From positions 1,116,001 to 1,180,000 of the forward strand of contig NZ_JOMR01000001.1 of assembly GCF_000711195.1 (NCBI RefSeq): a stretch of DNA of 64,000 nucleotides. The letters run 5' to 3'. Within the stretch, counting starts at the first letter, position 1, and each line of letters begins with the position of its first letter. Positions 7,658 through 17,481 of the stretch are shown one piece after another. Both the position numbers and the translations under genes were made by a program. The notes under the pieces are model-generated. The model was not told the origin of the DNA, did not search any database, and worked only from the letters and a program-made list of their open reading frames with translations. Origin of the DNA: Thiomicrospira pelophila DSM 1534. GTDB lineage: Bacteria; Pseudomonadota; Gammaproteobacteria; Thiomicrospirales; Thiomicrospiraceae.

Positions 7658-10341
7658 GAAATTCATTATTAGCTAAGAATGTTCAATTATCAATAATCAG
7701 CTTGTTATTGTTGTTTGCAGTGGGGTTGGTCTCGTTGTTTTTTGTGTATGAGTATTATTTAGACCAGGTAGAAAATCGCCATCAAACCCGCCAGGCTATA
7801 TTGCTAGAAGAACGCATTGATAAAAAACAAAAGATTTTGCATGGTGTGGCGGTTGCCTTGTCTAATGTTTCAACTATACGCGACGCACTAGCCTATCAAG
7901 ATCGTGAAGCGTTAATTCGCGAACTGGGTCATTTAAGACAAGAGTATGCTAAGTGGACTGGGTTTGTGAACTATGCGTTCCATGCCATTTCATATGATGG
8001 GCGCTCATTGTATAAGTCTTATGACCCCGACTCTTATGGTCAGGATGTGACTGAACACCCAATGATTAAAAAAGTGATGGCTGAAGCGACGACTGTAACC
8101 CAGGTGGATAAGGGTGGGTTTGGTAATGTTTATCGAGTCATTACTATTCAACCTGTGTTTGCTTTGGACTCTAATGAGTTGGTTGGTTATATGACGATTT
8201 CTCAAGGTCTTAAACAAATTTTGATGGAGTTTGAAGCCGATGGAATGGAGTATTTGGTCTTTGAGCAAGACACGGGTGCATCGATTGTAGAAGCCGATCA
8301 AAAATACGTCCTGGATAATGGACGTTATTTTGTAGATCGCCCATTAGCGGGTTGGACACTTTCTCGGGCTGAAGCTATTCAGCCTGAAATGCAAAAGAAA
8401 CAGGGCTGGTACTATCAGACCAAACCGATTTTTGATGAGTTGAATAATGTTCGAGCTTTTCATTTGATTGCTGTGCCAGAAAAGGTACTCAGACAGCAAG
8501 CATTGTCTTTAACGTTAAAATTGGCTTGGATTTTATTAGCCATTTATGCCTTAGTATTCCTAATGTTAATGATACAAATGGGGTTGTTGCGTTCAAGTGT
8601 ATTGAAGCCGATGCGTGACATGAGTCGTACAATTAAAAATATTATAAAAACTAAGCAGTACAATCAGTCTGTTGAAGTATTACGTAAAGATGAAATAGGT
8701 GAGATGTCAACGCTGTTTAACCAACTATTGGTCAGAACAAATAACCTAATTTTCAATCTGAAATATTTAAATATCGCAATAGATAAAACGCTAATTGTTT
8801 CTCGAGCTGATCGATATGGAAACATCACGAGTGTGAATGACAATTTTTGTCATATTAGCGGTTATACGGCTGAAGAGTTAATTGGTTCACCACATAACTT
8901 GGTACGTCACCCTGATATGTCGAAGGATGTGTTTGAGGACTTGTGGCACACAATCCAAAACAAACAAATATGGCGTGGTGAAATCAAAAACTTAGGTAAA
9001 GACGGCACAAGTTATTATGTTATGTCCTACATTATTCCAATCTTGGATCAGAAAGATAATCTAGTCGAATACCTTTCAATCCGTCAAGATATTACTTTAA
9101 TTGTTGAGTTGAGAGAAACCTTACAAAGGGCTTTGGTTTCGGCGGAATATGAGAAGTCGGTGGCGCAAACAGCCAATAAAGCCAAGTCTGAATTTTTATC
9201 TTCCATGACTCATGAACTTAGAACCCCTTTAAATGCGATTATCGGGTTTTCTCAATTGCTAAATATCTCAAACTTAACAGACGGGCAACGTGAACAAGTT
9301 GAGATTATTCAATCCAGTGGTAAACATTTGCTGCAGTTGATTAATGATGTTTTGGAATTTGCTAAACTCGAAAGTGGCAAACTTAAAATTTCACTTGAAC
9401 CGGTATTGGCGAAGAAGGTAGTTAAAGAAGCGATCACTTTGACCGAGTCAGAAGCCAAAGCTCATAATGTCACGTTGGTATATAAGACACTTGATACGGA
9501 TGAGGTGGTGATTGCGGATAGGTTAAGACTGAAACAAGTGATATTGAACTTAATCAGTAATGCAATCAAATACAATAAACCAAATGGTGAAGTCCGGCTC
9601 AGTTGCCAAATTACGCATAAATCAAATCAGGATTATTGGGAGTTAAGTGTAAAGGATACTGGGGTCGGAATTGCTAAGTCTTATCTTGATAAGGTGTTTG
9701 AACCCTTTAATCGCTTAGGGCATGAAACCTCTAATATTGAAGGGACTGGTATCGGTTTAAGTATTGCACTGGATTTGGTGAATCAAATGCAGGGTTATTT
9801 AAGTGTTACCAGTGAAGAAGGGCGCGGTTCTGATTTTAGGCTGGGTCTGCCGCTTCAAGCATCTAATCTAGAAAAATTGCCATCAACCTTAGAGGATGAA
9901 AACTTTCAATCTAAGCCGTCTAACTTAGTCCATTTAACCGAAGTCTCAAAAAAGTTTCGAATACTTTATATTGAAGATAATCATGCCAATATGAAGTCCA
10001 TGTCGAATATTGTCGCTTCCTTGAATGATTTGGAATTTAAAATTGCACCCACTGTAGAAAACGGTTTGGAGATCGCTAAGCGCTGGCCACCACATTTGGT
10101 ACTGCTGGATAGTAATTTACAGGGTTGGAATAATGGTGAGGCTTTAACTTTGTTTAAATCCATACCCACTCTTACCCGGTATAGTACGCAGTTTTATGCA
10201 ATAAACACGCAGAGCAATCCAGGGGAAATAGAGGATTTAATTAAACTTGGATTTGATGGTTCTATCACTAAGCCATTCGAGAGGGATGACATTTATAAAG
10301 TGATTAATGATTGCCGCAAGGTGGTTCGTGCTATCGAATAA
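7654..10341 (+). CDS. Membrane hybrid sensor histidine kinase (Cache-HAMP-PAS-HisKA-HATPase-receiver)
   Basis: 895 aa from the ATG overlapping the upstream stop. TM1 (about 10-32), a long periplasmic Cache-like sensor (about 45-280), TM2 (about 289-312), HAMP, a PAS domain (about 385-490), then HisKA with the phospho-accepting His in MTHELRTPLNAI near 519. HATPase_c follows (NLISNAIKYNKP, DTGVGIAKSYLDKVFEPF, GTGIGLSIA), and a C-terminal receiver with LYIEDN, LLDSN and the KPF lysine. It senses an unknown extracytoplasmic ligand and likely phosphorylates the HD-GYP regulator encoded just before it. A longer frame from TTG at 7624 is less likely. Confidence 0.9.
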   Translation: MRNSLLAKNVQLSIISLLLLFAVGLVSLFFVYEYYLDQVENRHQTRQAILLEERIDKKQKILHGVAVALSNVSTIRDALAYQDREALIRELGHLRQEYAKWTGFVNYAFHAISYDGRSLYKSYDPDSYGQDVTEHPMIKKVMAEATTVTQVDKGGFGNVYRVITIQPVFALDSNELVGYMTISQGLKQILMEFEADGMEYLVFEQDTGASIVEADQKYVLDNGRYFVDRPLAGWTLSRAEAIQPEMQKKQGWYYQTKPIFDELNNVRAFHLIAVPEKVLRQQALSLTLKLAWILLAIYALVFLMLMIQMGLLRSSVLKPMRDMSRTIKNIIKTKQYNQSVEVLRKDEIGEMSTLFNQLLVRTNNLIFNLKYLNIAIDKTLIVSRADRYGNITSVNDNFCHISGYTAEELIGSPHNLVRHPDMSKDVFEDLWHTIQNKQIWRGEIKNLGKDGTSYYVMSYIIPILDQKDNLVEYLSIRQDITLIVELRETLQRALVSAEYEKSVAQTANKAKSEFLSSMTHELRTPLNAIIGFSQLLNISNLTDGQREQVEIIQSSGKHLLQLINDVLEFAKLESGKLKISLEPVLAKKVVKEAITLTESEAKAHNVTLVYKTLDTDEVVIADRLRLKQVILNLISNAIKYNKPNGEVRLSCQITHKSNQDYWELSVKDTGVGIAKSYLDKVFEPFNRLGHETSNIEGTGIGLSIALDLVNQMQGYLSVTSEEGRGSDFRLGLPLQASNLEKLPSTLEDENFQSKPSNLVHLTEVSKKFRILYIEDNHANMKSMSNIVASLNDLEFKIAPTVENGLEIAKRWPPHLVLLDSNLQGWNNGEALTLFKSIPTLTRYSTQFYAINTQSNPGEIEDLIKLGFDGSITKPFERDDIYKVINDCRKVVRAIE

Positions 10342-10443
10342 TGAGTAAGTACCGCGTAAATTAATGTGATCAAGTTGGTTTTAGTTCTCTAGGTGCTAGA
10401 ATGTTACTCTATTTCATATTAACCAATCTCGATTGGAGAAGTT

Positions 10444-12120
10444 ATGTTTGAAAGTGCGTTTGTCGAGTTTGGTATTTTATTAGCTGTATCCGCTATTGTC
10501 GGTTTTATAGCGATGCAGCTTCGCCAGCCTTTAATTGTGGCGTTTATTGCGGTTGGGATTCTTGTCGGGCCAGCGGTGTTTGGCGTCGTAACACTAAATG
10601 AACAAATCAATCTGCTTGCGCATTTGGGCATCGCGATTCTATTATTTGTGGTGGGCTTAAAGCTCGATTTGCACATTATTCGAACCATGGGTGTGGTCGC
10701 TTTATTTACCGGCCTAGGTCAGGTTTTATTTACTTCGGTGTTTGGGTTTTTAATTGCTTTGTCCCTTGGTATGTCACCCATCGGAGCGCTCTATGTCGCC
10801 GTTGCGTTAACCTTCTCCAGTACCATTATTATCGTTAAACTTTTATCCGACAAACGTGAGCTAGATGCCCTACATGGTCGTATTGCAATCGGTTTTTTGA
10901 TTGTGCAGGATATCGTCGTTGTGTTGGCGATGATTGGTTTAACTGCATTGGGCCAAAACGATGGCACCACTAATATGGGTTTGGAAGCCTTTATGGTATT
11001 AACTAAAGGCGTGTTTATGCTGATGGTGGTCGCCTTGTTGATGCGTTATGTGATTCCGGGATTGCTTAATCGTTTAGCTCGTTCACCTGAGCTACTTATT
11101 CTGTTTGCCATTGCTTGGGCCGTTATGGGGGCTGCTGCGGGTCAAATGCTTGGCTTCAGCCAAGAGGTCGGAGCTTTCTTGGCCGGCATTTCACTTGCGT
11201 CAACCCATTATCGTGAATTGATTGGTGCACGTTTAGTCAGTTTGCGTGATTTTTTGTTGCTATTTTTCTTTATCAGCTTGGGCGCTAGCCTTGAGATGGA
11301 AACCCTTGGTGCTCAAGTAACCCCGGCGCTTATTTTGTCGGTGTTTGTTTTAATTGGTAACCCTTTGATTGTTATGGCGATTATGGGGTATATGGGGTAT
11401 CGAAAACGAACTGGTTTTTTAGCCGGTTTAACAGTCGCTCAGATTTCAGAGTTCTCTTTAATCTTAGCCGCTCTAGGCTTTAATTTAGGTCATATCGATC
11501 AAGAAACGGTCGGCTTAATTACGTTGGTTGGCTTAATCACAATTTCAGCTTCAACCTATATGATTCTTTATTCACACCCAATTTACGAAAAATTGGCTCC
11601 TTACATGAGTGTGTTTGAACGCAAAGTGCCATATCGAGAAACCGAGTTTGACCAAGACTTGCCGGCTAAATCAACAGATGTAATTGTATTTGGTCTAGGG
11701 CGTTTTGGTATGGTGATTGCACAAAACCTACAAAAACAAGGTAAAACGGTTTTAGCAATTGATTTTAATCCTGATTTGGTACGCGAGACTTCAAATCACG
11801 GTGTACCTACCCGTTATGGGGACGCCGAAGACCCCGAATTTATTGCTAGCTTGCCATTGCATGAAGCGAGTTGGGTGGTGGGGACGATGCGTGATCGGAA
11901 CTTAAGTTTGGCATTATACAAGTCATTAAAGTCCGATCAGTATCAAGGCAGGGTGGCCTTAGCAGCAACACATCAAAATGATGCCGAATATTTTAAAGAG
12001 TTGGGTGTGGATATGGTGATGGTTCCGTATCATGATGCGGCGTTAGAAGCGGTCAACCGATTAACAACCGATATTAGTACAGCAACAGCAAGCCAGGATT
12101 TAGGAGCAAAACATGTTTGA
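10444..12120 (+). CDS. CPA2 cation:proton antiporter with C-terminal RCK/TrkA-N domain
   Basis: 558 aa. About 12 hydrophobic helices form a Na_H_Exchanger domain (residues 1-385), with TFSSTIIIVKLLSDK and QDIVVVLAM typical of KefB/KefC-like carriers. A TrkA-N nucleotide-binding domain begins near 412 (VFGLGRFGMVIAQNLQ, then AIDFN and YGDAEDPEFI). It probably exchanges K+ or Na+ for protons across the inner membrane, gated by NAD(H). The ribosome site GGAGA lies a few bases before the ATG. It overlaps the following UspA gene by 8 bp, indicating one operon. Confidence 0.9.
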   Translation: MFESAFVEFGILLAVSAIVGFIAMQLRQPLIVAFIAVGILVGPAVFGVVTLNEQINLLAHLGIAILLFVVGLKLDLHIIRTMGVVALFTGLGQVLFTSVFGFLIALSLGMSPIGALYVAVALTFSSTIIIVKLLSDKRELDALHGRIAIGFLIVQDIVVVLAMIGLTALGQNDGTTNMGLEAFMVLTKGVFMLMVVALLMRYVIPGLLNRLARSPELLILFAIAWAVMGAAAGQMLGFSQEVGAFLAGISLASTHYRELIGARLVSLRDFLLLFFFISLGASLEMETLGAQVTPALILSVFVLIGNPLIVMAIMGYMGYRKRTGFLAGLTVAQISEFSLILAALGFNLGHIDQETVGLITLVGLITISASTYMILYSHPIYEKLAPYMSVFERKVPYRETEFDQDLPAKSTDVIVFGLGRFGMVIAQNLQKQGKTVLAIDFNPDLVRETSNHGVPTRYGDAEDPEFIASLPLHEASWVVGTMRDRNLSLALYKSLKSDQYQGRVALAATHQNDAEYFKELGVDMVMVPYHDAALEAVNRLTTDISTATASQDLGAKHV

Positions 12121-13066
12121 AGTAAATCGTATTTTATTGGTTTCTCAAAACCCGGCAGAAGAACAGTCGCTGTTCGATTGGAGTTTGGCTCTAGCCAAAC
12201 GTAAGCAGGCGAGTATTAAATGTTTGCGTGTATTGCCGGCTATGAGTTCGAGTGTCTCAGTTTTATTGGATGAGAGTTCAATTAGGGAGTTAGTAAAAAA
12301 ACAAACTCAGCATGCGTTCGAATCCATGCAAGATTGGTCTATTCAAGCGCGCGAACAGGGTGTTGTGCTTGAGACACAGGTTGAATTTGGCAAGCTTTTT
12401 TATAAAACTGTTCAACAAGTACTAATAGATCAAGTCGACTTGGTGGTTAAGCAAACAGATGAAGATGTAAAGAATCTAGCTCACCATGTGTTTGGTAGTC
12501 AGGATATGCATTTACTGCGCAAATGCCCCTGTCCTTTGTTATTACATCAACAAGGTTCGCCAGTCACTTTAAATAAGGTGATGGCAAGTATTGATGTGGA
12601 TATTGAGTCTGAAAGCTTACAAGTCGAGCCGTTAAATCAAGTGATTTTATCGGTAGCTCAGGATATGGCCCAAGCGGATAATGCCTTTTTGCATATTGCG
12701 CATGCTTGGCAGGCCGATGCTGAAAATTTGGTGCGGTATTGGAATAGTGATTTGTCTGATGAAGACATGTTGCGGTTTAGTGAAAAAATTCGTCAACAAC
12801 ATCTGTCGGCGCTTGAATATGAAATTCGTGCCGCGCGTGATGCGATGCCAGATGTTCAGGTGCATGCGGCTAAAGGTGATGCGAAAGAAGTCATACCAAA
12901 GTTGGTGTCAAACCACGGTATTGATTTGTTAGTTATGGGCACGATTGGTCGGATCGGTTTACCAGGCTTGATGATTGGTAATACCGCCGAATCCATTTTG
13001 GAACAAGTTGAGTGTTCGGTGTTGGCGATTAAACCAGCGAGTTTTATTACGCCTATCCGTATTTAA
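12113..13066 (+). CDS. Tandem universal stress protein (UspA family)
   Basis: 317 aa with two Usp folds (about 5-145 and 150-310). The second ends in the ATP-binding signature MGTIGRIGLPGLMIGNTAESILEQVECSVLAIKP; the first is more degenerate but keeps CPCPLLLH. Translational coupling to the antiporter, with a second antiporter next, suggests a stress-responsive role in pH or ion homeostasis. UspA proteins are known to regulate transporters. No membrane segment. Confidence 0.88.
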   Translation: MFEVNRILLVSQNPAEEQSLFDWSLALAKRKQASIKCLRVLPAMSSSVSVLLDESSIRELVKKQTQHAFESMQDWSIQAREQGVVLETQVEFGKLFYKTVQQVLIDQVDLVVKQTDEDVKNLAHHVFGSQDMHLLRKCPCPLLLHQQGSPVTLNKVMASIDVDIESESLQVEPLNQVILSVAQDMAQADNAFLHIAHAWQADAENLVRYWNSDLSDEDMLRFSEKIRQQHLSALEYEIRAARDAMPDVQVHAAKGDAKEVIPKLVSNHGIDLLVMGTIGRIGLPGLMIGNTAESILEQVECSVLAIKPASFITPIRI

Positions 13067-13150
13067 TAAAGCTTGCTGAAACTGGGTTATAAGAAAAGCT
13101 TATCGTTTGCTATAATTGCGATAATTTAAGCCTACGATAAGGATTGCCGC

Positions 13151-15133
13151 ATGCTAGAACAAGCGCTTACACAAGTTTTATTGTTGCTTGCGGTTACGGT
13201 TTTTATCATTTTGCTTTTCCAACGCTTACAAATTCCAGCCAGCTTAGCCTATCTGGCGGTTGGGATTTTGTTAGGTGAGCACACCGCCGGTCCGGTGGTC
13301 AGTGAAGAGTATGTCAGGTTAATCGCTCAGTTTGGTATTGTCTTTCTTCTTTTTACGATCGGTTTAAGTTTCTCTATGGCGCAAATTTATGCGTCGCGCC
13401 ACACTATTTTAGGCTTAGGCACTGCACAGGTGGTTTTAACCACTGCGGTGGTCGCGCTTATTTTATGGTTTATGGGTGTGCCGAGCGTTGCGGCTTTTGT
13501 CATCGGCGCTATTTTTGCCCAATCCTCAACCACCATTATCTCTAAACAACTGGTAGAACAGGGTGAAGATCAAACCCGTCATGGACGTTTGGGCGTGACT
13601 TTGTCGGTGTTTCAGGATATTACGGCGGTGCCGTTTGTCGTGATTATTCCGGTTTTGGCGGTAGCCTCCACCCAAGCTTTGGCGATGGATTTAGGCTGGG
13701 CGATGTTTAAAGCAGTATTAGCATTTTTGATCGTATTTGTTTTAGGACGTTATTTGCTTAAACCGTTTTTTCATATGGTCGCACAACGTGGTTCGGCGGA
13801 ACTGTTTACCTTAACGGTGCTATTGGTTTCTTTAGTAGCGGCTTGGACAACCATGAGTCTTGGTTTATCCATGGCGTTTGGCGCCTTTTTGGCTGGTATG
13901 ATGTTGGCCGAAACGGAGTTTCGCCATCAAGTTGAGTCTACGATTCGACCTTTTCGGGATGTATTGCTCGGTTTATTTTTTGTCAGTATTGGTATGTTGG
14001 TCAACCCGTCTATCCTGCCGGATATTTGGGTTGAAGCCTTATTGGGTGCATTGGCGTTATTGACGGTTAAGCTATTATTGGTGACGGCAATTGTTAAACT
14101 CTCAGGGGTCGATTTTGCGACCGCTTTGCGTACTGGTTTGTTATTGGCGGTGGGCGGTGAATTCGGGTTTGCCTTGCTGGCAATTGGGATTGAAAATTCG
14201 ATTTTAGAAGAACGTATGTCCCAAGTGGTTTTGACCGCCGTGCTGTTTTCTATGATCTTGGCACCGTTTTTAATTCGCTACAATCAGAGGATTGCGAGTT
14301 GGTTTAAACCTAAAGCTGATCAAGGTGTCAGTACGGATTTAACGATTGAACAAACCCCGCCTGATAATCAAAACAGCCACGTGATTATTGCTGGTTATGG
14401 TCGTATAGGTCAGATTGTGGGGCATATGCTGGAAAAAGAAAGTGTGCCCTATGTCGCACTTGATATGGATTCAGGGCGTGTAAAGGAAGCACGGTTAGGT
14501 GGTGAGCCAGTTTATTATGGTGATTCATCCGACATCGCCGTGCTTGAAAGTGTAGGCTTGATGCGGGCTAAATTGGTGTTAATTTGTCATGACGATTTGC
14601 CCTCTACTTTAAAAACACTCAAGCTGGTTCGTCAAACCAGTCCAAAAATTCCGATACTGGTTCGAACCCGCGACGAAATGCATGTTGAAGAATTGCAAAA
14701 AGCGGGCGCAACTGAAGTGATTCCAGAAACATTTGAAGCCGGTTTAATGTTAGGTTCACACGCAATGTTGGCATTAAAAATGCCTTTAGCCAAAGTCGCC
14801 CGAACCTTGCAGGACAACCGTGTAAGTCGTTACCAAATGATGCGAGAACTCTTTAGAAGCACGGTAGAAATTAACGATTGTCGAAACTTACCCGAATTTT
14901 TGCATTCGGTGGTCTTAACCGAAGGCAGTTCAGCCATTGGTCAAACCTTATCTGAACTCAAACTAGAACAAGATGACCTCGTCTTGAATGCCTTGGTGCG
15001 AAGTGGCGAGCGCAACTTAACGCCTGATCCAGAAACCCAGTTAGAGCGTGATGATGTGTTGGTATTGTTTGGCGCAAATGAAAACTTGAGACGAGTTGAA
15101 AGCCGTCTGACAAATTATTGTGCGATTAATTAG
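13151..15133 (+). CDS. KefB/YbaL-like CPA2 antiporter with TrkA-N and TrkA-C domains
   Basis: 660 aa. The Na_H_Exchanger domain (about 5-385) contains AQSSTTIISKQLVEQGEDQ. A TrkA-N domain begins near 409 (IIAGYGRIGQIVGHML, ALDMDSGRVKEAR, YYGDSSD) and a TrkA-C domain sits at the end (about 575-655). It is clearly a different paralogue from the one two genes upstream. Monovalent cation efflux or pH regulation is the likely job. A TATAAT box at 13111-13116 in the 84-bp gap suggests its own promoter. The start ATG follows AAGGATTGCCGC. Confidence 0.9.
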   Translation: MLEQALTQVLLLLAVTVFIILLFQRLQIPASLAYLAVGILLGEHTAGPVVSEEYVRLIAQFGIVFLLFTIGLSFSMAQIYASRHTILGLGTAQVVLTTAVVALILWFMGVPSVAAFVIGAIFAQSSTTIISKQLVEQGEDQTRHGRLGVTLSVFQDITAVPFVVIIPVLAVASTQALAMDLGWAMFKAVLAFLIVFVLGRYLLKPFFHMVAQRGSAELFTLTVLLVSLVAAWTTMSLGLSMAFGAFLAGMMLAETEFRHQVESTIRPFRDVLLGLFFVSIGMLVNPSILPDIWVEALLGALALLTVKLLLVTAIVKLSGVDFATALRTGLLLAVGGEFGFALLAIGIENSILEERMSQVVLTAVLFSMILAPFLIRYNQRIASWFKPKADQGVSTDLTIEQTPPDNQNSHVIIAGYGRIGQIVGHMLEKESVPYVALDMDSGRVKEARLGGEPVYYGDSSDIAVLESVGLMRAKLVLICHDDLPSTLKTLKLVRQTSPKIPILVRTRDEMHVEELQKAGATEVIPETFEAGLMLGSHAMLALKMPLAKVARTLQDNRVSRYQMMRELFRSTVEINDCRNLPEFLHSVVLTEGSSAIGQTLSELKLEQDDLVLNALVRSGERNLTPDPETQLERDDVLVLFGANENLRRVESRLTNYCAIN

Positions 15134-15158
15134 CTTTAAACGTCAGATGTGTTTAATC

Positions 15159-15170
15159 ACCAGGCCTGGT
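15159..15170. repeat. ACCAGGCCTGGT palindrome, copy 3 (intergenic)
   Basis: Between the antiporter gene and lpxK; symmetry extends one base pair each side (14 bp). Confidence 0.95.
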
Positions 15171-15221
15171 GCTAAGGAAAAAGATGATTACAGAAATAAA
15201 AGCTAACAAGAGGATGTTCAT

Positions 15222-16244
15222 TTGAGTTGGCCAAGTTTTTGGTTAAAAGCCGATTGGCGTAGCGCTTTATTAAAACCTTTATCTAAAGCAGTGTGTTGGT
15301 TGGCGCGTCGTCGGCTCGCCCAGTTTCGCCAAGCCCCACCACAATCACCAGGCCTGGTGGTTGTGGTGGGCAATATTGTAGTCGGCGGTTCGGGTAAAAC
15401 GCCATTTATTCAATGGCTCGGTCGTCAGCTCAAAGCGCGTGGATTGACCTTTGGGGTTATTAGCCGTGGCTATGGTGGTCAGTCCAAAACCTGGCCACAA
15501 GTTGTTACGTCAGATTCAGCACCAGGCCTGGTAGGGGACGAGCCGGTATTAATTGCACAAAGCTTAGCCTGTCCGGTGGTGGTGGCGCCGAAACGTGCTG
15601 AGGCTTTAGCGCTAATGCAGCGGCAGTTTGGTGTGGATGTGGTGATTAGTGATGATGGTTTGCAACACTATGCTTTGGCACGTGATATTGAGGTCGTGCT
15701 ACTGGACTCTTCGCGCCCGAATAATGGTTTAGGTAATGGATTATGTATGCCAGCCGGACCTTTACGTGAACCCCCTTTGCGATTAAATGAGGTGGGTTTC
15801 GTGGTGTTTAATGGCGATCAACCCGCTTTGTTTGAGTTTAATAGACCATTGCTCGGTACAATGCGACTCAAACCTCACTATTTTTATGCGCTTAATCAGC
15901 CTGGCAAACGGCTTGATATTCAAGCATTTTCAGGTCAATCCGGTTATGCGATGGCCGGAATCGGCAATCCCGCACGTTTTTATCAGACTTTGGAGGAATT
16001 GGCGGTGAAGGTGGAACCACTGAACTTTAGTGATCATCATGCTTATAGGCTTGAGGACTTTAAATCGTTAGACACACAAAAACCCGTGTTTATGACAGCT
16101 AAAGATGCGGTAAAATGTCAAGAATTCGCAGCAGACAACTGGTGGGTGTTGGAAGTGGAGCCTGAATGTTCCGACGAATTCGCGCAAGGTTTATTGAATC
16201 AAATAAGCCAGCACCCCAAACTTAAACATAAGGCAAGCACATGA
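15222..16244 (+). CDS. lpxK: Tetraacyldisaccharide 4'-kinase
   Basis: 340 aa. LpxK phosphorylates the 4' position of the lipid A disaccharide at the inner membrane. The P-loop reads [16 protein letters not shown] (about 47-62), followed by the family motifs [29 protein letters not shown] and [10 protein letters not shown]-like [11 protein letters not shown], and near the end FSDHHAY. The start is a TTG with AGAGG about nine bases upstream. Two perfect palindrome copies are embedded here, both encoding PGLV; one directly precedes the P-loop. It overlaps the Trm112-like gene by ATGA. Confidence 0.95.
   Translation: MSWPSFWLKADWRSALLKPLSKAVCWLARRRLAQFRQAPPQSPGLVVVVGNIVVGGSGKTPFIQWLGRQLKARGLTFGVISRGYGGQSKTWPQVVTSDSAPGLVGDEPVLIAQSLACPVVVAPKRAEALALMQRQFGVDVVISDDGLQHYALARDIEVVLLDSSRPNNGLGNGLCMPAGPLREPPLRLNEVGFVVFNGDQPALFEFNRPLLGTMRLKPHYFYALNQPGKRLDIQAFSGQSGYAMAGIGNPARFYQTLEELAVKVEPLNFSDHHAYRLEDFKSLDTQKPVFMTAKDAVKCQEFAADNWWVLEVEPECSDEFAQGLLNQISQHPKLKHKAST
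15336..15369. repeat. 34-bp near-perfect palindrome in lpxK around copy 4 (12-mer 15347-15358)
   Basis: Sixteen of seventeen base pairs match about the centre between 15352 and 15353; only 15345/15360 fail. It encodes [11 protein letters not shown] just before the LpxK P-loop. Confidence 0.9.
15521..15532. repeat. ACCAGGCCTGGT palindrome, copy 5
   Basis: Inside lpxK, 162 bp after the preceding copy; encodes APGLVGDEP, the PGL reading, where the family normally has a conserved GDEP. Confidence 0.95.
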
Positions 16245-16447
16245 CGTTAAACCCGAACTTATTGGATATTCTGGTTTGTCCTATCAGCAAAACCAAGCTG
16301 GTGTATGACAAGTCCAAGCAAGAGTTGATTTCGACCGCGGCTAATTTAGCGTTTCCGGTGCGTGATGGTATTCCGGTTATGCTAGAGGAAGAGGCACGCC
16401 AGATTACGCCAGATGAGGCCGAACACTACCGTAAGCTGAAGTCTTAA
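16241..16447 (+). CDS. ycaR: Trm112/YcaR family small protein
   Basis: 68 aa. Typical YcaR pattern: [23 protein letters not shown] then [18 protein letters not shown]. The family resembles the Trm112 activator of methyltransferases. In Enterobacteria it sits between lpxK and kdsB, exactly as here. Only one of the usual zinc cysteines is evident (VCP). ATGA overlap with lpxK implies coupled translation. Confidence 0.9.
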   Translation: MTLNPNLLDILVCPISKTKLVYDKSKQELISTAANLAFPVRDGIPVMLEEEARQITPDEAEHYRKLKS

Positions 16448-16488
16448 TCCAAGCTTGTTTATTTCGCACTTACCTTTAAGGCTCAACT

Positions 16489-17256
16489 ATGTCTTTTAAT
16501 GTGATCATTCCCGCGCGTTTTGCATCCAGTCGTTTACACGGTAAACCTTTGATGGATATTCACGGTCATCCGATGATTTATTGGACCTGGCAGCAAGCAC
16601 TTAAGTCCGGAGCGCAACGTGTCGTGATTGCAACCGAATCTGAGCAAGTCAAAGCCGTTTGCGAAGCGTTTGGTGCAGAGGTGTGTTTAACCAGCGAACA
16701 CCATCAATCCGGCACCGAACGCATTGCTGAGGTGATTGATCAACTGTGCTTATTAGATAACGAAATTATCGTTAATTTGCAGGGCGATGAACCCATGTTA
16801 CCGGAAGATCTTATTCACCAGGTCGCGCAAGCCTTAGAAGGTCGTCATGACGTGTTTATGGCCACGTTATGTGAGCCAATTGAGGATTTGGATACTTTAT
16901 TCAGCCCTCACGCCGTTAAAGTGAGTCGTGACGCACAGAATTTTGCGATCAACTTTAGTCGTGCGCCTTTACCTTGGGCGCGTGACGAGTTTGCCAATGA
17001 ACCTAAGGTTTTGCCGACCAATTGGCACTATAAGCGTCATATCGGTTTGTATGCCTACCGCGCAGGCTTTGTGAAACGTTATGTGGCGTGGCCGGAGTGC
17101 GATTTGGAACAGGTTGAAAAGTTAGAGCAATTGCGTGTGTTGTGGCACGGCGAAAAAATATTAGTAGAAGATGCTTTGTGTGATGCCGGAGTAGGGGTGG
17201 ATACCCAAGCGCAACTGGAAAAAGTGCGCCAGTTGATTAAACCCGTAAAACCTTAA
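16489..17256 (+). CDS. kdsB: 3-deoxy-manno-octulosonate cytidylyltransferase (CMP-Kdo synthetase)
   Basis: 255 aa, the usual length. It activates Kdo with CTP for addition to lipid A in the cytoplasm. Motifs: IPARFASSRLHGKPL at the N-terminus, TSEHHQSGTERIAEV, VNLQGDEPMLP, FSRAPLPWARD, YKRHIGLYAYRAGF and LEQVEKLEQLRVL. Placement after lpxK and ycaR matches the common lipid A gene cluster. Confidence 0.96.
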   Translation: MSFNVIIPARFASSRLHGKPLMDIHGHPMIYWTWQQALKSGAQRVVIATESEQVKAVCEAFGAEVCLTSEHHQSGTERIAEVIDQLCLLDNEIIVNLQGDEPMLPEDLIHQVAQALEGRHDVFMATLCEPIEDLDTLFSPHAVKVSRDAQNFAINFSRAPLPWARDEFANEPKVLPTNWHYKRHIGLYAYRAGFVKRYVAWPECDLEQVEKLEQLRVLWHGEKILVEDALCDAGVGVDTQAQLEKVRQLIKPVKP

Positions 17257-17265
17257 TGAGATTGA

Positions 17266-17481
17266 ATGTTTAAGTATATAACCCTAATTGGTGTTGTCAT
17301 TTTTTTAGGCTGGCTATTAAAACGCCAGTGGCGTTTAAAAAAAATGCAGTGGAAAGGCGAACGTGTTCCAGAACAAAAAGGCTTACGCCCGATCACGTTA
17401 TTAAGTGTGGTAATGGTCGTTTTATATGGCGGCTATATGCTGTGGTATCTAATCAATCAAATGTTGCAAACGGTGACATGA
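17266..17481 (+). CDS. Small two-helix membrane protein, unknown
   Basis: 71 aa. Two hydrophobic stretches (about 3-18 and 45-66) are separated by a basic, Lys/Arg-rich loop. I do not recognise the family. It lies 9 bp after kdsB and overlaps the next gene by ATGA, so it is expressed with them. Confidence 0.65.
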   Translation: MFKYITLIGVVIFLGWLLKRQWRLKKMQWKGERVPEQKGLRPITLLSVVMVVLYGGYMLWYLINQMLQTVT

